64,000 bases of DNA, taken from positions 84,449,086 through 84,513,085 of the forward strand of contig OX123190.2 in NCBI GenBank assembly GCA_944739405.2. Reading direction: 5' to 3'. The position numbers and the translations under genes are program-made. The DNA comes from Euclidia mi. Taxonomy: Eukaryota > Arthropoda > Insecta > Lepidoptera > Erebidae. Below the pieces are notes generated by a model. That model saw only the letters and a program-made list of their open reading frames with translations, was not told the origin of the DNA and searched no databases. This document shows positions 44,903-56,634 of the stretch, piece after piece. How positions within the stretch are numbered: the first letter of the stretch is position 1; each line of letters begins with the position of its first letter.

Positions 44903-45428
44903 GGGCAAGACAAGTGCGAGTCGGACTTGCGCACGAAGGGTTCATTGCATCATCTATAAAAGAAAATCACGTTCGTTGTATGTATACTTAAATACTTTAT
45001 AAGTTTCTACCTGTTTATTAAGATCGAGTAACAAATTGCTTAAAAATTACGTTTGTTGTATGGGAGCCCCCCTTTATTATTTACTTTTTTAAAATTTAAT
45101 TATTTATTTTAAAAGGTAATATACAACTACATATTCTGTGAAAATTTAAAGCGTCTACCTGTTACAGTTAGTATTTTTGAGCAAAAAATACGAAAAAAAA
45201 AAGAAGTTTTTTGTATGGGACCCCCCCTTAATATTTTTATTTTTTTATTTTTAGTATTTGTTGTTATAGCAGCAACCGAAATACAGAATTTGTGAAAATT
45301 TCAGCTTTCTAGCTATCATGGTTTATGAGATACAGCCTGGTGACAGACAGACGGACAGACAGACAGACAGCGAAGGCTTAGTAATAGGGTTCCGTTTTTT
45401 ACCTTTTAGGTACGGAACCCTAAAAATG
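44903..45428 (+). mobile_element. dispersed element with terminal hairpin
   Basis: Opens near AAGTGCGAGTCGGACTTGCG and ends in the hairpin AGGGTTCCGT/ACGGAACCCT (45386-45395 and 45412-45421) followed by AAAAATG. The middle repeats TTTGTTGTATGGGAGCCCCCC-like phrases, and a GACAGACAGACGGACAGAC run lies at 45343-45369. Non-coding. I recognise the type as common in Lepidoptera but cannot classify it. Confidence 0.6.
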
Positions 45429-45824
45429 CAAAAGCAATCCATAGAAGATTGTTTTACGTAGAAGCACTGCTGAGATAAAGAGTGGCGAGAACTCTATTAT
45501 TCACCATAGAAATCCAAAGAAAATATTATCGCGCCAATTTCACCTTCTTTGGGTGTCGATGGCGGTATGGTGTGAAACTGTTTATTGGCCTATACTTAGC
45601 TTTTTACAAGAAATCGGTTTTTTATGAGCATGAGATAGTAATCTAATATTGCTGTGTATAACCTGTGGTTGAACCCGGCTACACAAGTATTTGAAGCGTT
45701 CATAAGTTTATTTTTTAGTGTGGCTAGCAGGATCCGCAATACCTTATACTTTGTGTGTGTGAGTGACTCACAGTTTGTAGAATAGTTAATAGTGATCTGA
45801 TTCACTGTGATATTAATATAACAT

Positions 45825-46195
45825 CACCATGCTCTTAGCGTTATCCCAGTTTCAATCTGGGGTCCGCTTACTAGTCTAACCGGATTTGGCTGAATATTAG
45901 CTTTTCCACAGAGCGACTGCCTGTCTGACCTCCGCAACCCGAAGGGATAGCGATATTCCGTGGTTTGGACTAGTGTCAGTTTATTAGAAGGTACTGACGC
46001 CCAGTAACGATTGTCAAAGATCTTCATGACAACCGGGACCGACGGCTTAACGTGCTCTCCGAGGCACGGGACAAGCGATAATTAACAATTCAATACGCAC
46101 ATAACTCCGAAAAGTCATTGGTGCGCGCCGTGGATTCGAACCCGATACCCTCTGCATGGCAGTCTGTTGGTATCTCCACTAGGCTATCGCTGCCT
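45825..46195 (-). mobile_element. tRNA-derived SINE, family 2, full-length
   Basis: On the - strand: GCAGCGATAGCCTAGTGGAG (box A), GGGTTCGAATCC (box B), CGGTCCCGGTTGTCATGAAG, CGGAATATCGCTATCCC and a 3' end GGGATAACGCTAAGAGC. A 19-bp target duplication flanks it at 45806-45824 and 46196-46214, with one mismatch (A/G). The - strand frame at 45824-46027 is a shadow. Confidence 0.88.
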
Positions 46196-46521
46196 TGTGA
46201 TATTAATGTAACATAACGCTAAATAAATATATTATAATTGAAGGTGACAATGCCAGCTGGTATTGTATCGTCAAGAAAACTATTTTCAACATCACTTTAT
46301 TCACACACCAAGTGTATACAAGAATACGTCGGCGACTTGGAATCAATTTGTCATCGTCCGTGACCATAGACGTAATAATAGTTTTTATTCGTGCGTCGAG
46401 TTAGAGGTGTTATTTATTTTGCACGGGGTATAAACACGCGTTGGTTCGGATTAGTAACGGTCACGACTGTGCCCGCTTACATTAGCCCGACGTTTTGCTC
46501 TTACAAATTTACTTTATCAAA

Positions 46522-46760
46522 TGCTAGCTTTTGCCTACGGCTTCGCACGTGGTAATTATGTCGATAAAAGTAATGATATTTGTGAAACTAGATAACAAAA
46601 GGGTTGTGTGTCACATTTCACATGAATTTTCAGCCCCTTGGCGATATTTGAATATAATGTAGCCTATGTTTAACAGCGGGTGTTGGTGATTCACGTTCTC
46701 AGAATTAATAGGTTTCAAAGGGCTACTACGTAACAGCCTACATTTATGTAGGTAAGTCTA
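46522..46760 (-). mobile_element. Helitron-like family 8
   Basis: The - strand end is CGTGCGAAGCCGTAGGCAA then AAGCTAGC. The body keeps the TAGGCTACATTATAT block typical of the family. The far end is unclear. Confidence 0.5.
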
Positions 46761-46856
46761 ACGACTACTAGCTGTCAGTTCTCTTCTGATGAGTAAGCAC
46801 TAATAAAATTTTTCTGCGCGTCTTTTGCACATTTCTGCCACGATCTACCAAGGTGT

Positions 46857-47083
46857 ATCCGTGTGGTGACGGATTAAAAATACGGATTGTCACCACCCAA
46901 TATCATCCCATGGGTGTCGAAAGAGCCGACAGAGGGAGCATATTATGCATAGAACAGCACTAAGAGAAGGAAAACTTGATACAATACTATACCAACACGT
47001 TTGGCCAGCGTGGTATAGAAGGCCAATTCCTCCTTTTAAAGGAGAGGCCTAGTCCAGCAGTGGACTGTTAATGGCTGAGATGA
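46857..47083 (+). mobile_element. SINE-like element, family 5
   Basis: Flanked by the 12-bp target duplication CTACCAAGGTGT at 46845-46856 and 47084-47095. The body has small deletions (CAGCACTAAGAGAAGG). The ATGATG tail is reduced to GGCTGAGATGA. Confidence 0.88.
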
Positions 47084-47209
47084 CTACCAAGGTGTGCTGT
47101 GAACTTCATTGCCAATGTCTAAATTTCTTTATAAGGAAAATTTGATTGTTTCTACTAATTTATAGTCAAGCCATCTATATCGATCATACTAGGTGTGAAT
47201 TGTATTCGT

Positions 47210-47477
47210 CATAATAATAATATAATATTCTACCACATACACACATTACCATCTAGTCCCAAACTAAGCAGAGCTTGTACTATGGATACTAAATAATGGA
47301 TAAACGTAGGTACATATATACTTTTGTTTTGTAAATACATACATATTATACATAGAAACACCCAGACCAAGACAAACATCCATGTTCATGCACACAAATG
47401 TTTGACTTGAGCGGGAATCGGACCCGCGACCTTAAGCGTAGCAGTCGCTTACACTCCCATTGCGCCAACCGGTCATG
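47210..47477 (-). mobile_element. tRNA-derived SINE, family 4
   Basis: On the - strand: ACCGGTTGGCGCAATGGGAG (box A), GGGTCCGATTCCC (box B), AGTCAAACATTTGTGTG, then a body with CAAGCTCTGCTTAG and a tail of ATTATTATTATGA. Its GCTTGTACTATGG is the empty-site counterpart of the insertion at 61190. Confidence 0.82.
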
Positions 47478-48475
47478 GTGTGAAACTATGTAAAGGCTGC
47501 GTAGGCGAAAACTACTAAGTCACCCTTAATTTAGGGTGGCACTGATGTGTTGAACTGAGCAGTGAATCATAGGTCACCAGCCGACGTCGCGCGACGCGGG
47601 ACAGACTGTTATCGACCAACATCAGTCTACTTCCCACAGCTATGACGCTTAATAAACAGAAGCTTTGTAATTGTTGAGTATCGTTCCTGAACGATGGACC
47701 TGCCTGAAATAACACTGATTGAAGTATCCATTGTCTTTACCCATCTCGATAATAATGCGAGTGGGTTGCAGAATTGTTTAATTGATCCCTGTTGCTATGT
47801 CGTACCGATTGTTGCAGGTTCGATACACAGATCTTCGCACCCGAATACACTTGTTTGTCTGTTCGAACGATGCAGGGATTATTGCTAAGTGTGGGATTAT
47901 TGGGGGAAGGATTTGGGTGAGCCGAATTAAAAAAAAAACAGCTCGTGGAAACCGAATCAAAAACCACTGGCTTCATCCTCATAGAACTTAAAAACGGAAA
48001 CTTTTGAATTAAGAACTCCGAATATTTCGAAAGATGCTTAAAAGTCTCCCTTGAAATGTATTCCTGACTATGCCTTTGCGGGAGTTGCTTTATCTAAGCA
48101 AATGTGTAAATTGGTAATTAAAAACAGTAGGAAAAAATAAAACAAAGCTATTAAATTTTATGATTTGTTTACAGCACAGAAACACGAACGATTGTTGACG
48201 CTATTTACCCACTGCATTGAAAATATTGTATACTGCAAATAAGATATAATAAAATGCATAATTGTATGTCTTATTGCAGTTATAAAGTTGCGTATGTATT
48301 GATGCAATGAGCATGGACTATATGCTTATAGTATAGGTGCATAAAGTACTGTAGAAATATAAAGATTTCAATTATCCTTAAGGGTCTTTATACACCCTGT
48401 ATATACGCACAATGGCCCAAATAAGTGGCTAAGTGCGGAAAACCCACGACCAACTATAACACCCTGTGTATAAAA
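47478..48475. other. intergenic, no gene seen
   Basis: Several overlapping short frames at 47515-47991 on both strands have no domain. Confidence 0.4.
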
Positions 48476-48656
48476 TTATTACGTTACAGACCGACTAACT
48501 GATATATAACGCACAGCCGAAACTACACGGCGCATGAAGCTGAATTTTGGCATGAATCTTTCTTAGAGAGTATAGGGCAACACTAATAGAAGATTTTTGG
48601 AAATTGCAACTCTAAAAAGGCATACGCTTGCGGAGCCGTCGCGTCGGTAAGGCTTG
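48476..48656 (+). mobile_element. Helitron-like family 7, diverged
   Basis: GTTACAGACCGACTAACTG, CACAGCCGAAACTACACGG and AGCTGAATTTTGGCATGAA follow the family order; the CTAGT end is lost. Confidence 0.5.
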
Positions 48657-49674
48657 GTATCAGTATAAAACAGATAATAACCAGTTCAGAAATAATAAAT
48701 GAATATATTTATCACAAATAATTGCATTTATTTACCTATCTTCTTCTATCGTATTAGAAGTAATTTACAAACAAGGCAACACCAAGGCTACTGTAAAGTA
48801 TTATATTTATCTATGCCAAGGCTAATGAACACTAAACTCAAAATAGACACCAGCGCCAGAGACACTTTTAAGTACCAAGCAGAACTGAACCCAACACGTC
48901 CCACACCAATTCACTTGACCCACTACGCAATAAGTGATCAATATCCGCAAAGTGTCAATGTATCGTTTCCAAGGTTGTTGGTTTCCGTGAAGGTAGGTAT
49001 TATACCTACTTGAGAAGGTATTATAACTACTCGGGCGACGCGGCGTGTTGGCGGCTGACTTTGATAATATTAATAACTTCCACCCCATTGAACTGTGTTC
49101 AAACTGTTCGTTCACCCCGCACAATGTTAATATCATTCCGTGTTTGCACCTACTTTACTTTAAAGCACTACTCTTTTATTGCTAGCTTAGAAATAGCAGA
49201 GAAAGTGCTGGACTAGACTGTAGTTATTTTGCTTGTCCCTTTTACCTGAAAGTATATTCGTATTGCTACAAAACGTTATGCTAGTGTTTTGACAATTCAT
49301 TGACATGTGCACTTTTACCTGAGAATAAGGTATTTTTAAAGAAATGAATAGTAAAACACAACTAAAGGTTATACTAGTGTTCTGGCAGTTCATTTACATG
49401 TGCATTTTATTCTATTACGGTCTTATTAATAAAAAATGCTTATTCTTCTCTTACTCCAAAGTAACACCGGGGGTAGTTAATTCTAGATTAGTTATGGAAT
49501 AGCTACGTGTTAATAACGGTATTAATAAATACGAAGTAAGTTCGGAGTAACAATACTATTCTTACCCTGAGATTAAGGTATACGTTATGGCAACCCACTG
49601 ATATTAAAAGTAAAAAGAATGAACAAAATGACCTGGTCGAATAAAAACTTTTTATTAAACACTTTTATTTGACA
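48657..49674. other. intergenic, no gene called
   Basis: A 104-codon + frame (48699-49013) crosses the 26-bp insertion and has no domain. 49440-49570 carries TTACTCC/GGAGTAA motifs that recur inverted at 50700-50880. Confidence 0.4.
48790..48815 (+). mobile_element. 26-bp insertion with 8-bp flanking duplication
   Basis: The 26 bases begin ACTGTAAAG and end TTATCTATG. CCAAGGCT is repeated directly on both sides (48782-48789 and 48816-48823). The same 26 bases occur at 56327-56352 with a different flanking repeat. No terminal inverted repeats and no promoter are visible. Confidence 0.6.
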
Positions 49675-49912
49675 ACTAGCTTTTGCCCGCGGCTTCGTGC
49701 GCGTATTATTCTAAAGACTTCAGAAACTATTGGGTACAAAGTAGCTCGGTCAGTAGGTATTCATGACACTATATACCTAGTATTATATCTACATAATAAC
49801 ATCGCCTTGCATACAGTCAAATGTCAAAGCCATGTTCCAATACATGTCCAATATAATATCTAATAAATAATATCTATAAACACTTTCGCGTTTATAATAT
49901 TAGTAGAGAAAA
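49675..49912 (-). mobile_element. Helitron-like family 8
   Basis: The - strand end is GCACGAAGCCGCGGGCAA then AAGCTAGT. The other end lies near TTTATAATATTAGTAGA (TC start on the - strand). A short related tip occurs at 50308-50345 (GAGCTTTTGCCCGCGGC). Confidence 0.6.
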
Positions 49913-51763
49913 CTGTTTCAGCCGTTTAAGCGTAGTACTTATATAATTATTAGTTTATATATGCGAATAATGTAATCACCGTGCACAATATGAAATTATA
50001 TTGTATGATGTGTCAGTACCTACTGACAAATATACGCAAAGCGCACTCAATTGTCATAGCGCATGCGTTCTTACTTCCAAGAGGTAAATTTGTGCCGTAC
50101 AAACTTCTACCCTTTGCAAGGGCAAGCGTTTGTGTTGGTTGGCAATCTTCAATGAAATAATCTCTATTAATTTTATAACCCACAATAATAAAATTACAAA
50201 ATCAGATACTAGTAAGTACTTACTCTAACGAACACCAAAGAAATGTGAAAATATATTTGGGTTATATTTATAAATCTCAATTAAAGTTGGAAATACAATA
50301 TAAATCTACGAGCTTTTGCCCGCGGCTTCGCTCGCGTAAATTCGAAGAACACAATTCTCTCATAATAGACGGATACTTTAATGATCATTGTCGTTTAAAC
50401 AAACTGTTTATACCGATAAGAAATATATCTAACTGCAAGAAGTATTTACACATGGTATACAAACTACATAGTAGATACCTACTCAACATCACAACATGAC
50501 TGTTATTCGGTGACAGTGACTTTTCTGTCTTTTTTTATTATTATAATTTCTAATACTGTCAGAAGCATTAGAAATTAACAAAATACTCGACAATCCGAAT
50601 TTTGCGGATATATGTTGTCGACTCGAAATCTTTATTTTTTATGTTTTAGTATTCAGGTAAAGTTTCGATCTAGTCTACCGTACCCCGTGACAAATAGATG
50701 CTCACTCCTTGCTTACTCCAGCGTTAAACCATGGGACTCCGCGGAGTAACTTTTATTCCCGGAGTAAATTATGAATAGTTAACTCCGTCCTTACTCCTAG
50801 TTTATTAATACCATAATTGCCTAATCTTGGCTTAAGTCTTGGAGTAAAGTTGTTCTGACGCTAATGCTAGTTTATTTATAAGACGGCTTATGTTTTAACT
50901 TATCATAACAGCATAATTTCCAACTAGAGTATAGTGCCAAGTACATATAGAATTTAATACCCTTTTACAACCGTTTTCAATTTATGGAAAAGTCTAACAG
51001 TTTTAACCTATAATTAGGGCTGTATTTACAAACAAAAACCGCATTCGCTAAACAAAGAACGGTAAATACTTACATATACTATGAATGGTCTATAAATCAC
51101 GTTTAACAGCTTTTGTTTGATCGATAAAAGCTAATAATTCATGTGGAGCGGCCATTATACAGCCGGTCCGGTTGCAAAACTCGCGACACGTGCATTTGTT
51201 TCGTTATTCTACATCTAACTTTAGGCGACACGCAAACGGGCCACCGACCACAGCCACGGTTGACTGGCTGTTTACCTGATTTGACTGACAGATTATAGAA
51301 ATGCAGGTTGCGTTTTCATCATCAGCCTGCTATAAGTAGTCAAGATAAAGGCCTGTCTGATGGCACGTTACTGAGCTTGATTTTTGGCTCTAAATTGTCT
51401 TCGTTTTTCGTCACGTCAAGACCCTGGCAACGGCTGGACACAAAGAGGTGTCAATTGGGAGTCTACGACAACGCCTATAGTTGACTGTAGTCGCCGACGT
51501 GATTGCCGAATAGGCTTGTTTCCAACTAGTCAAATCAAGCACTTTTAATGAAATGTCAAAAACGACCTTTGCCAAGAGTTTTGTATGAAATATGACGCAG
51601 TGACGTCATAGTGTTTTGCCGTCGAGTTGAATACTTATTATCAATAAATTGACGATAAAAATGTTAAATAAAGTTTTAACATTAATTGATAAATTAAACT
51701 ACCTATTATTATTTTGACATGTTTCACTTGATAAAAATACTTGTATAATTTATTTCATTTGCA
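49913..51763. other. intergenic, repeat remnants
   Basis: Holds the inverted partner (50700-50880) of 49440-49570. A segment at 51500-51640 (TTTGCCAAGAGTTTTGTATG, TGACGTCATAGTG) looks like the end of a DNA element whose other end I did not find. Confidence 0.4.
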
Positions 51764-52054
51764 GGAAACTTCCCTATTAGATCAAACCTACCGTCTGCAG
51801 CAGTAGCGTGTAACAAGTTGCAGCGCTCACCGATCACCAGTGGCATCCACCGACCATTAGTGACGGAGGATAGCCACAGTGGCCGGCCCGTTTGCGCGGA
51901 GCCTAAGTATGACATCTTTACGTTCGAATATCAAATATTTACAGACCAGCCGCAAAAGACTGTGGAAATAGGCCTTGATGAGAAAATTGGCGCGATTTCA
52001 TTAACTTCATTGAGCGCAATGTTTAGGAAAACATGGCGGGTTTCAATTGTGTGA
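51764..52054 (+). other. orphan open segment behind a good splice acceptor
   Basis: TTTATTTCATTTGCAG is followed by 96 open codons to TGA at 52052-52054. The peptide (GNFPIRSNLPSAAVACNK..., later FTFEYQIFTDQPQKTVEIG) has mixed composition and no domain I know. No partner exon is visible. The - strand is also open here for 63 codons, so it may be chance or part of an unknown repeat. Confidence 0.2.
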
Positions 52055-52972
52055 TTATTGATTCGTGGGCAGAGTTGTGTTATTGAAGCCGTAATAGGTT
52101 AGGTTTCATTCCTAGGTCAGGAAGACAGGATCCTAAAATGACTTCAAAAATCATTTCGGTAGGTTCTCGTTTTATCGGAATATTTTATATTATATACTAG
52201 ATTATGCCTAATTATGTCTACTTTGGTGACACAGATCTGATATTGGGATCATAGACTCTTAGAGCTTATAGTCACCTTGGTCCGTGGGATTCCCAATTAT
52301 TTGATGTATATATCCTAAGGGCCATTGTAGCTTAATTTGAAGACCCTTAGTTCAGTTTTTGAGCACAAGAGCTTAAGCCAGTGCCTTACATGCCTGAAGC
52401 AACAACGAGGTTGAAAAGTATATATTAGGTTACCGGTTGACTAGTAGTTACCTCGATTGTCCCATAGTGTCGCAACACAGGTCAGTGTGTATTGTTTCCG
52501 TGCCGTTGCACCAGCCACCGCGCCGCCGCGACCATTCGACAATGCATATTGTTCGTGCTATAATCGCTTGGGAAATTATCGCGAATTACAACACCGCTCC
52601 CTTGTTAATCAACTAACGGTTTGCTAATAAGACTGTTGTCTATACAGTGTTCTATCTATGCTAATGACGAGCTAGTTTGAACGTGGTGATCTCTGAAACT
52701 ATCAGCCGGATTTCAAATTTATTCCCCATACATGAGGAAGTTTGTAAGATTATGCTAGCTTAAGCTAGCCTATTTGAACAGAACAAAACGGTAATGGAGG
52801 TATTAGCATGAATGTTGCGATACGATAGATCAGTGGACGAAGTGTAGCGGTGGAAACCACGGGGCTGGTAAAAAATATATATTTGCCATTTTGTAATGTT
52901 GTTCACTTCCGAGCGTACATAGCGTCTTATGTACTGCATGCGAAAAAACTTAAAACATCTTGGAATACAAAA
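52055..52972. other. intergenic, no gene seen
   Basis: Nothing identified. Confidence 0.4.
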
Positions 52973-53184
52973 TCTGTATATATAAAATCCTTGCGTTACT
53001 GACTGACTGACAGACAAGCTAGGTACAGCCAAAACTATTAGGCGTAGGAAGCTGAAATTTGGCATGTATGTTCCTTGGGGACCGTAGGGGTGCACTAAGA
53101 AGGGATTTCCCGAAATTCCCACGGGATCGGCCAAAACGGGTAAATTTTAAAAAAATGCAGGCGTAGCTGCTGGCGTCCTCTAGT
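52973..53184 (+). mobile_element. Helitron-like short element, family 7
   Basis: Starts TCTGTATATATAAAATCC and ends GGCGTCCTCTAGT. Nearly identical in the body to 43936-44143, hence relatively recent. Confidence 0.7.
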
Positions 53185-53476
53185 CTATCATAAGAAATCA
53201 ATGGCTTTTCCAATGTTTCTTCAGTTTTGACGGTCTAGAATCCTGAAATTTACTGCCCATTTGCGAAATGCGAGTGAATACGTCCAAAACGGCTACACTG
53301 CGTGACTGAGCAGGCAGCAGGCAGTATAATTCTATTAATTAGTACATTACGGGGGCTGTTAGTCGCCGGCGGCGGCGGCGGGCCGGGCCGTCGTGGTTGT
53401 AGATAAACACTCAACACTAATCAGTTTGTATGTATTGTGTTGTTTTATCCGATAGTACAAGGACTATGGATATGGA

Positions 53477-53800
53477 TTTTTATTTTTTTTATAGTAATAG
53501 GCGGCAAACGAGCAGACGGATCGCCTGATGGTAAGCAATTACCGCCGCTCATAGACACAAGCAACACCAGAGGAGTCACAAGTGCGTTGCCGCCCCTTGG
53601 GGTTGGGAAAAGGGATAGGACGAGGAGTGGGCTGAGGGAGAAGGAATAGGGGATAGGGCCTCCGGCACTATCACTCACCGAACGAAACGCAACAGTTTAG
53701 GTAGGTACTGTTACTTTACATTAATTTTCTGTGAGAGGGTAGTACTTCCCCGGTCGAGCCGGCCCATTCATGATGAAATCAGCAAGGCTCTAACTACCTG
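53477..53800 (+). mobile_element. dispersed repeat, family 6
   Basis: GGCGGCAAACGAGCAGACGG to GCCGGCCCATTCATGATG, preceded by a T-rich stretch. Just upstream (53340-53400) lies a short CGG-rich patch (GTCGCCGGCGGCGGCGG). Confidence 0.7.
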
Positions 53801-55026
53801 TAATTTACGAACTGCTTCTTACTTTTTACCTCTAAGAAGCAATTCGCACGTACCACAATCCCAATCGCACCACGTTGGCTAAAGAATTTAGCGGTCATTA
53901 TCGACCGTGTGTGTGACCGACCACATTGAAGCCATGGCGTTACCATACCTTGTTTACATTTTTGACAGTGTCGGTGTAACTCAACGATAACCTAGCCTAC
54001 TAGACGGCAGATGTAAAGCGAACACTTTCTGACAACACGTTAGACTTATACGTCTTACATAAGATCAATCCCAATGCTAGATATGAATTATGACGTACCG
54101 CAAATTTGAACCGGCCAATTAGAATGCATTATTGTAACCCCTCCCTTGCCCCGCATACCTCACCACTTTGACAGAATTGTTTGTTTGTAGAAATGAAAAC
54201 ATTAGGTGTCTAGTAGGCTGGGTTGTCGTTGGTGTAACTCAAGCCTTAAGATAAAATCACGTACCTAGGTAAAAGGGTAAAGACAGTACATATTCCGAGT
54301 AGATCTTAGGCTCTATTGGTAATTTTGATTATTTTAAAGAATGGGTTGATGAGAACAATGTGAGTGAAGCTAGTGACAGTGCACCGCTATGTCCGACCTT
54401 CGGATTTGCTCGATTATATCGACCGGTGATTCGTCCGCCAACAAACGACACGTCGGCCCTCCACGTTTAATTAAATCGATACACTGTACTCATACATGCT
54501 AAACATAACAAAGTTCATATGGCTTACATATAATATTATGAAATAAAACACAAACTATTTATTTGAGGGTGGGTGATTTCTAAGGCTATACTGGCTAAAC
54601 TTTCTAAAGACAAGACTTGGACACTGGTAGTGTTTTTCTGACATTGCATTTGGAATGTATGCTTAAGGAAAAAACATCAATCATTTATGGCACCTATAAA
54701 GAGAGCGGAAATATCGTCACATCTATGTACACCAGGATATTATGTTATTTCTACTCGTACTTAATTATGCCGAAAAGTAATTTAAAACTAATGTAAGACG
54801 TGATGACCACATAAGTTAACTAAATTTCTTCAATATGAAATAAATATTTTATTAAATATTTTCAGAGAGCTAGCGTCCACACGCCCGTGAGACTCAATTA
54901 TGAGAAGTGTTCGCCTCAATCGTCTCTCAACACCTCAACGTGGGAATGAACCCGAGTACCTTATTCACTTTCAATTACTTATTACATTCATGCAATCGAA
55001 AACTGTAATATGAATTGCGTTCTAGC
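53801..55026. other. intergenic, no gene seen
   Basis: Nothing identified. Confidence 0.4.
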
Positions 55027-55038
55027 ACTTTGGAAACT

Positions 55039-55282
55039 TGTCTGTGTGGTGACGGATTAAGAATACGGAATGTCACTACCCCATATGATCCCATGGGTGT
55101 CGTAAGAGCCGACAGAGGGAGCATATTATGCAGAGAACACCACTGTAAGAGAAGGAAAACTTGATACAAACCCTATACCAACCCGTTTGGCCAGCGTGGT
55201 ATAGTAATATAGGCCAATTCCTCCTTTCAAAGGAGAGGCCTGTCCAGCAGTGGACTGGAAAAGGCTGATGATGATGATGATG
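55039..55282 (+). mobile_element. SINE-like element, family 5
   Basis: 12-bp target duplication ACTTTGGAAACT at 55027-55038 and 55283-55294. The body is complete with an ATGATGATGATG tail. Confidence 0.88.
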
Positions 55283-55294
55283 ACTTTGGAAACT

Positions 55295-56472
55295 AGACTT
55301 TGACCACACGTATGGCAGAGTCGTTTAAACGGTGTATTCTCACACGACCACGAGACAGTAGGTACTTTGTGTGATTCACATCCGCAAATCGTTGTTTTGA
55401 GTCTGGGTGAACTTTTTTAACATCAATTGAATGTTTGTCAAGTCTCCCAAGTTAAAGGCCTTTTTGGGTCCTGGTGCGGGAGTTGTCGTTTTAAGAGAAA
55501 ATAAAGGAAACTGACAGTCTAAAATATTATTTATTCAGGTAGTACTTGTAATTCTAGAGTCTTAATTGTTACATCAGCTCAGCCTGTCTTCGTCCAGTGT
55601 CTGCCTATGACCCCGGGTCATTTAAAAGCGGGGCGTGAAAAAGCTTTTCTCTAGGCCATCACAGTAAGGGCCTTATTATATTTTATTGGCATGATGACTT
55701 TTGCTATGGGACTCCATGTACGCTTAAGATCAGGCGGCGTGTAGTCATTTTGATAGACTTCAATAGAAAAAAAGTGTTGAAAACCAATTTTTGCTACAAA
55801 TAATAAACTACAAGCCACTTTCACGTCTAAGCCTTTCGCTTTTCAATAAAAGTATATTTCTATATTTTTTTCGTTGCGGTCGTTAAGGTCATCCCATCTT
55901 ACAATCATTAATTCACTTAAACAATATAAAGTGCGTAAAAACCAGTCAAAATAAAGTTAAAGTTAAAATTAAAACATGCACGTGAACGTAATACAATGTG
56001 TATGTAAATGATAAGTGAATACTAAATGAATACTATATTAATCTAACAACATTTTTCTATTCACAATAAATTACAATAAAAAGTAAATTAAAAGTAATGT
56101 ACCTAGTTTAACAGAAAACGCACAACGAATTGTAATCAGATGCGAGTGTTATTGTGCATACATAATATGATTTTTAACTAGTTTAGTCTAAAACATGTTT
56201 AAAGACATGACACGAAAGTTTGAAGTGCTCTATGCATTTGGCGGCAACAATGCCCTTTCACGAAGTGATACCGATAGCACTAGAGCAAAAGATAAAAGTG
56301 CCCAAGTGTCCCCTGGATAGCTCAGTACTGTAAAGTATTATATTTATCTATGGCTCAGTGCATATATTCGTATTAACAACTTTGGATGTCTTAAAAACTG
56401 CTTTAAGATTGGTAGCCATATTGGATACGATAGAAAACGACTTCAAGTTTTTTTATTTTGCATGAGCGCCAT
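55295..56472. other. intergenic, no gene seen
   Basis: 55580-55760 (GACCCCGGGTCATTTAAAAG, TAGGCCATCACAGTAAGG) is less AT-rich and may be an old repeat. Confidence 0.4.
56327..56352 (+). mobile_element. 26-bp insertion with 7-bp flanking duplication
   Basis: Identical to 48790-48815. GCTCAGT is repeated directly on both sides (56320-56326 and 56353-56359). Confidence 0.6.
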
Positions 56473-56486
56473 ATCCTGGCATGCCT

Positions 56487-56634
56487 TTCTTTTGTTTTTT
56501 TTTTTATTTAATTTTTACACGATTTGGAAAATCCCGGCGGATCTTAGTACGTGGTGTTTCCACTAAAAATCACCTCGAGTGCCGACCAAAGACGCCCTAC
56601 GGGAAGAAGACAGGGAACAGGTGCTGTCCAGTAC
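56487..56634 (-). mobile_element. 148-bp retroposed fragment with poly(A)
   Basis: A 14-bp target duplication ATCCTGGCATGCCT flanks it at 56473-56486 and 56635-56648. On the - strand it ends in AATTAAATAAAAAAAAAAAC-like sequence, a poly(A) tail with an adjacent signal. The body (GGGCGTCTTTGGTCGGCAC, GGTGATTTTTAGTGG, CCGCCGGGATTTTCC) is probably a LINE 3' end, severely 5'-truncated. Confidence 0.8.

Noticed and set aside
45343..45369. CRISPR-like or regulatory array from the GACAGACAGACGGACAGAC run
   Set aside because: Simple tetranucleotide repeat without spacers, part of a dispersed element, in animal DNA.
48699..49013. 104-codon + frame
   Set aside because: No domain, interrupted history (contains the 26-bp insertion), and the - strand is equally open.
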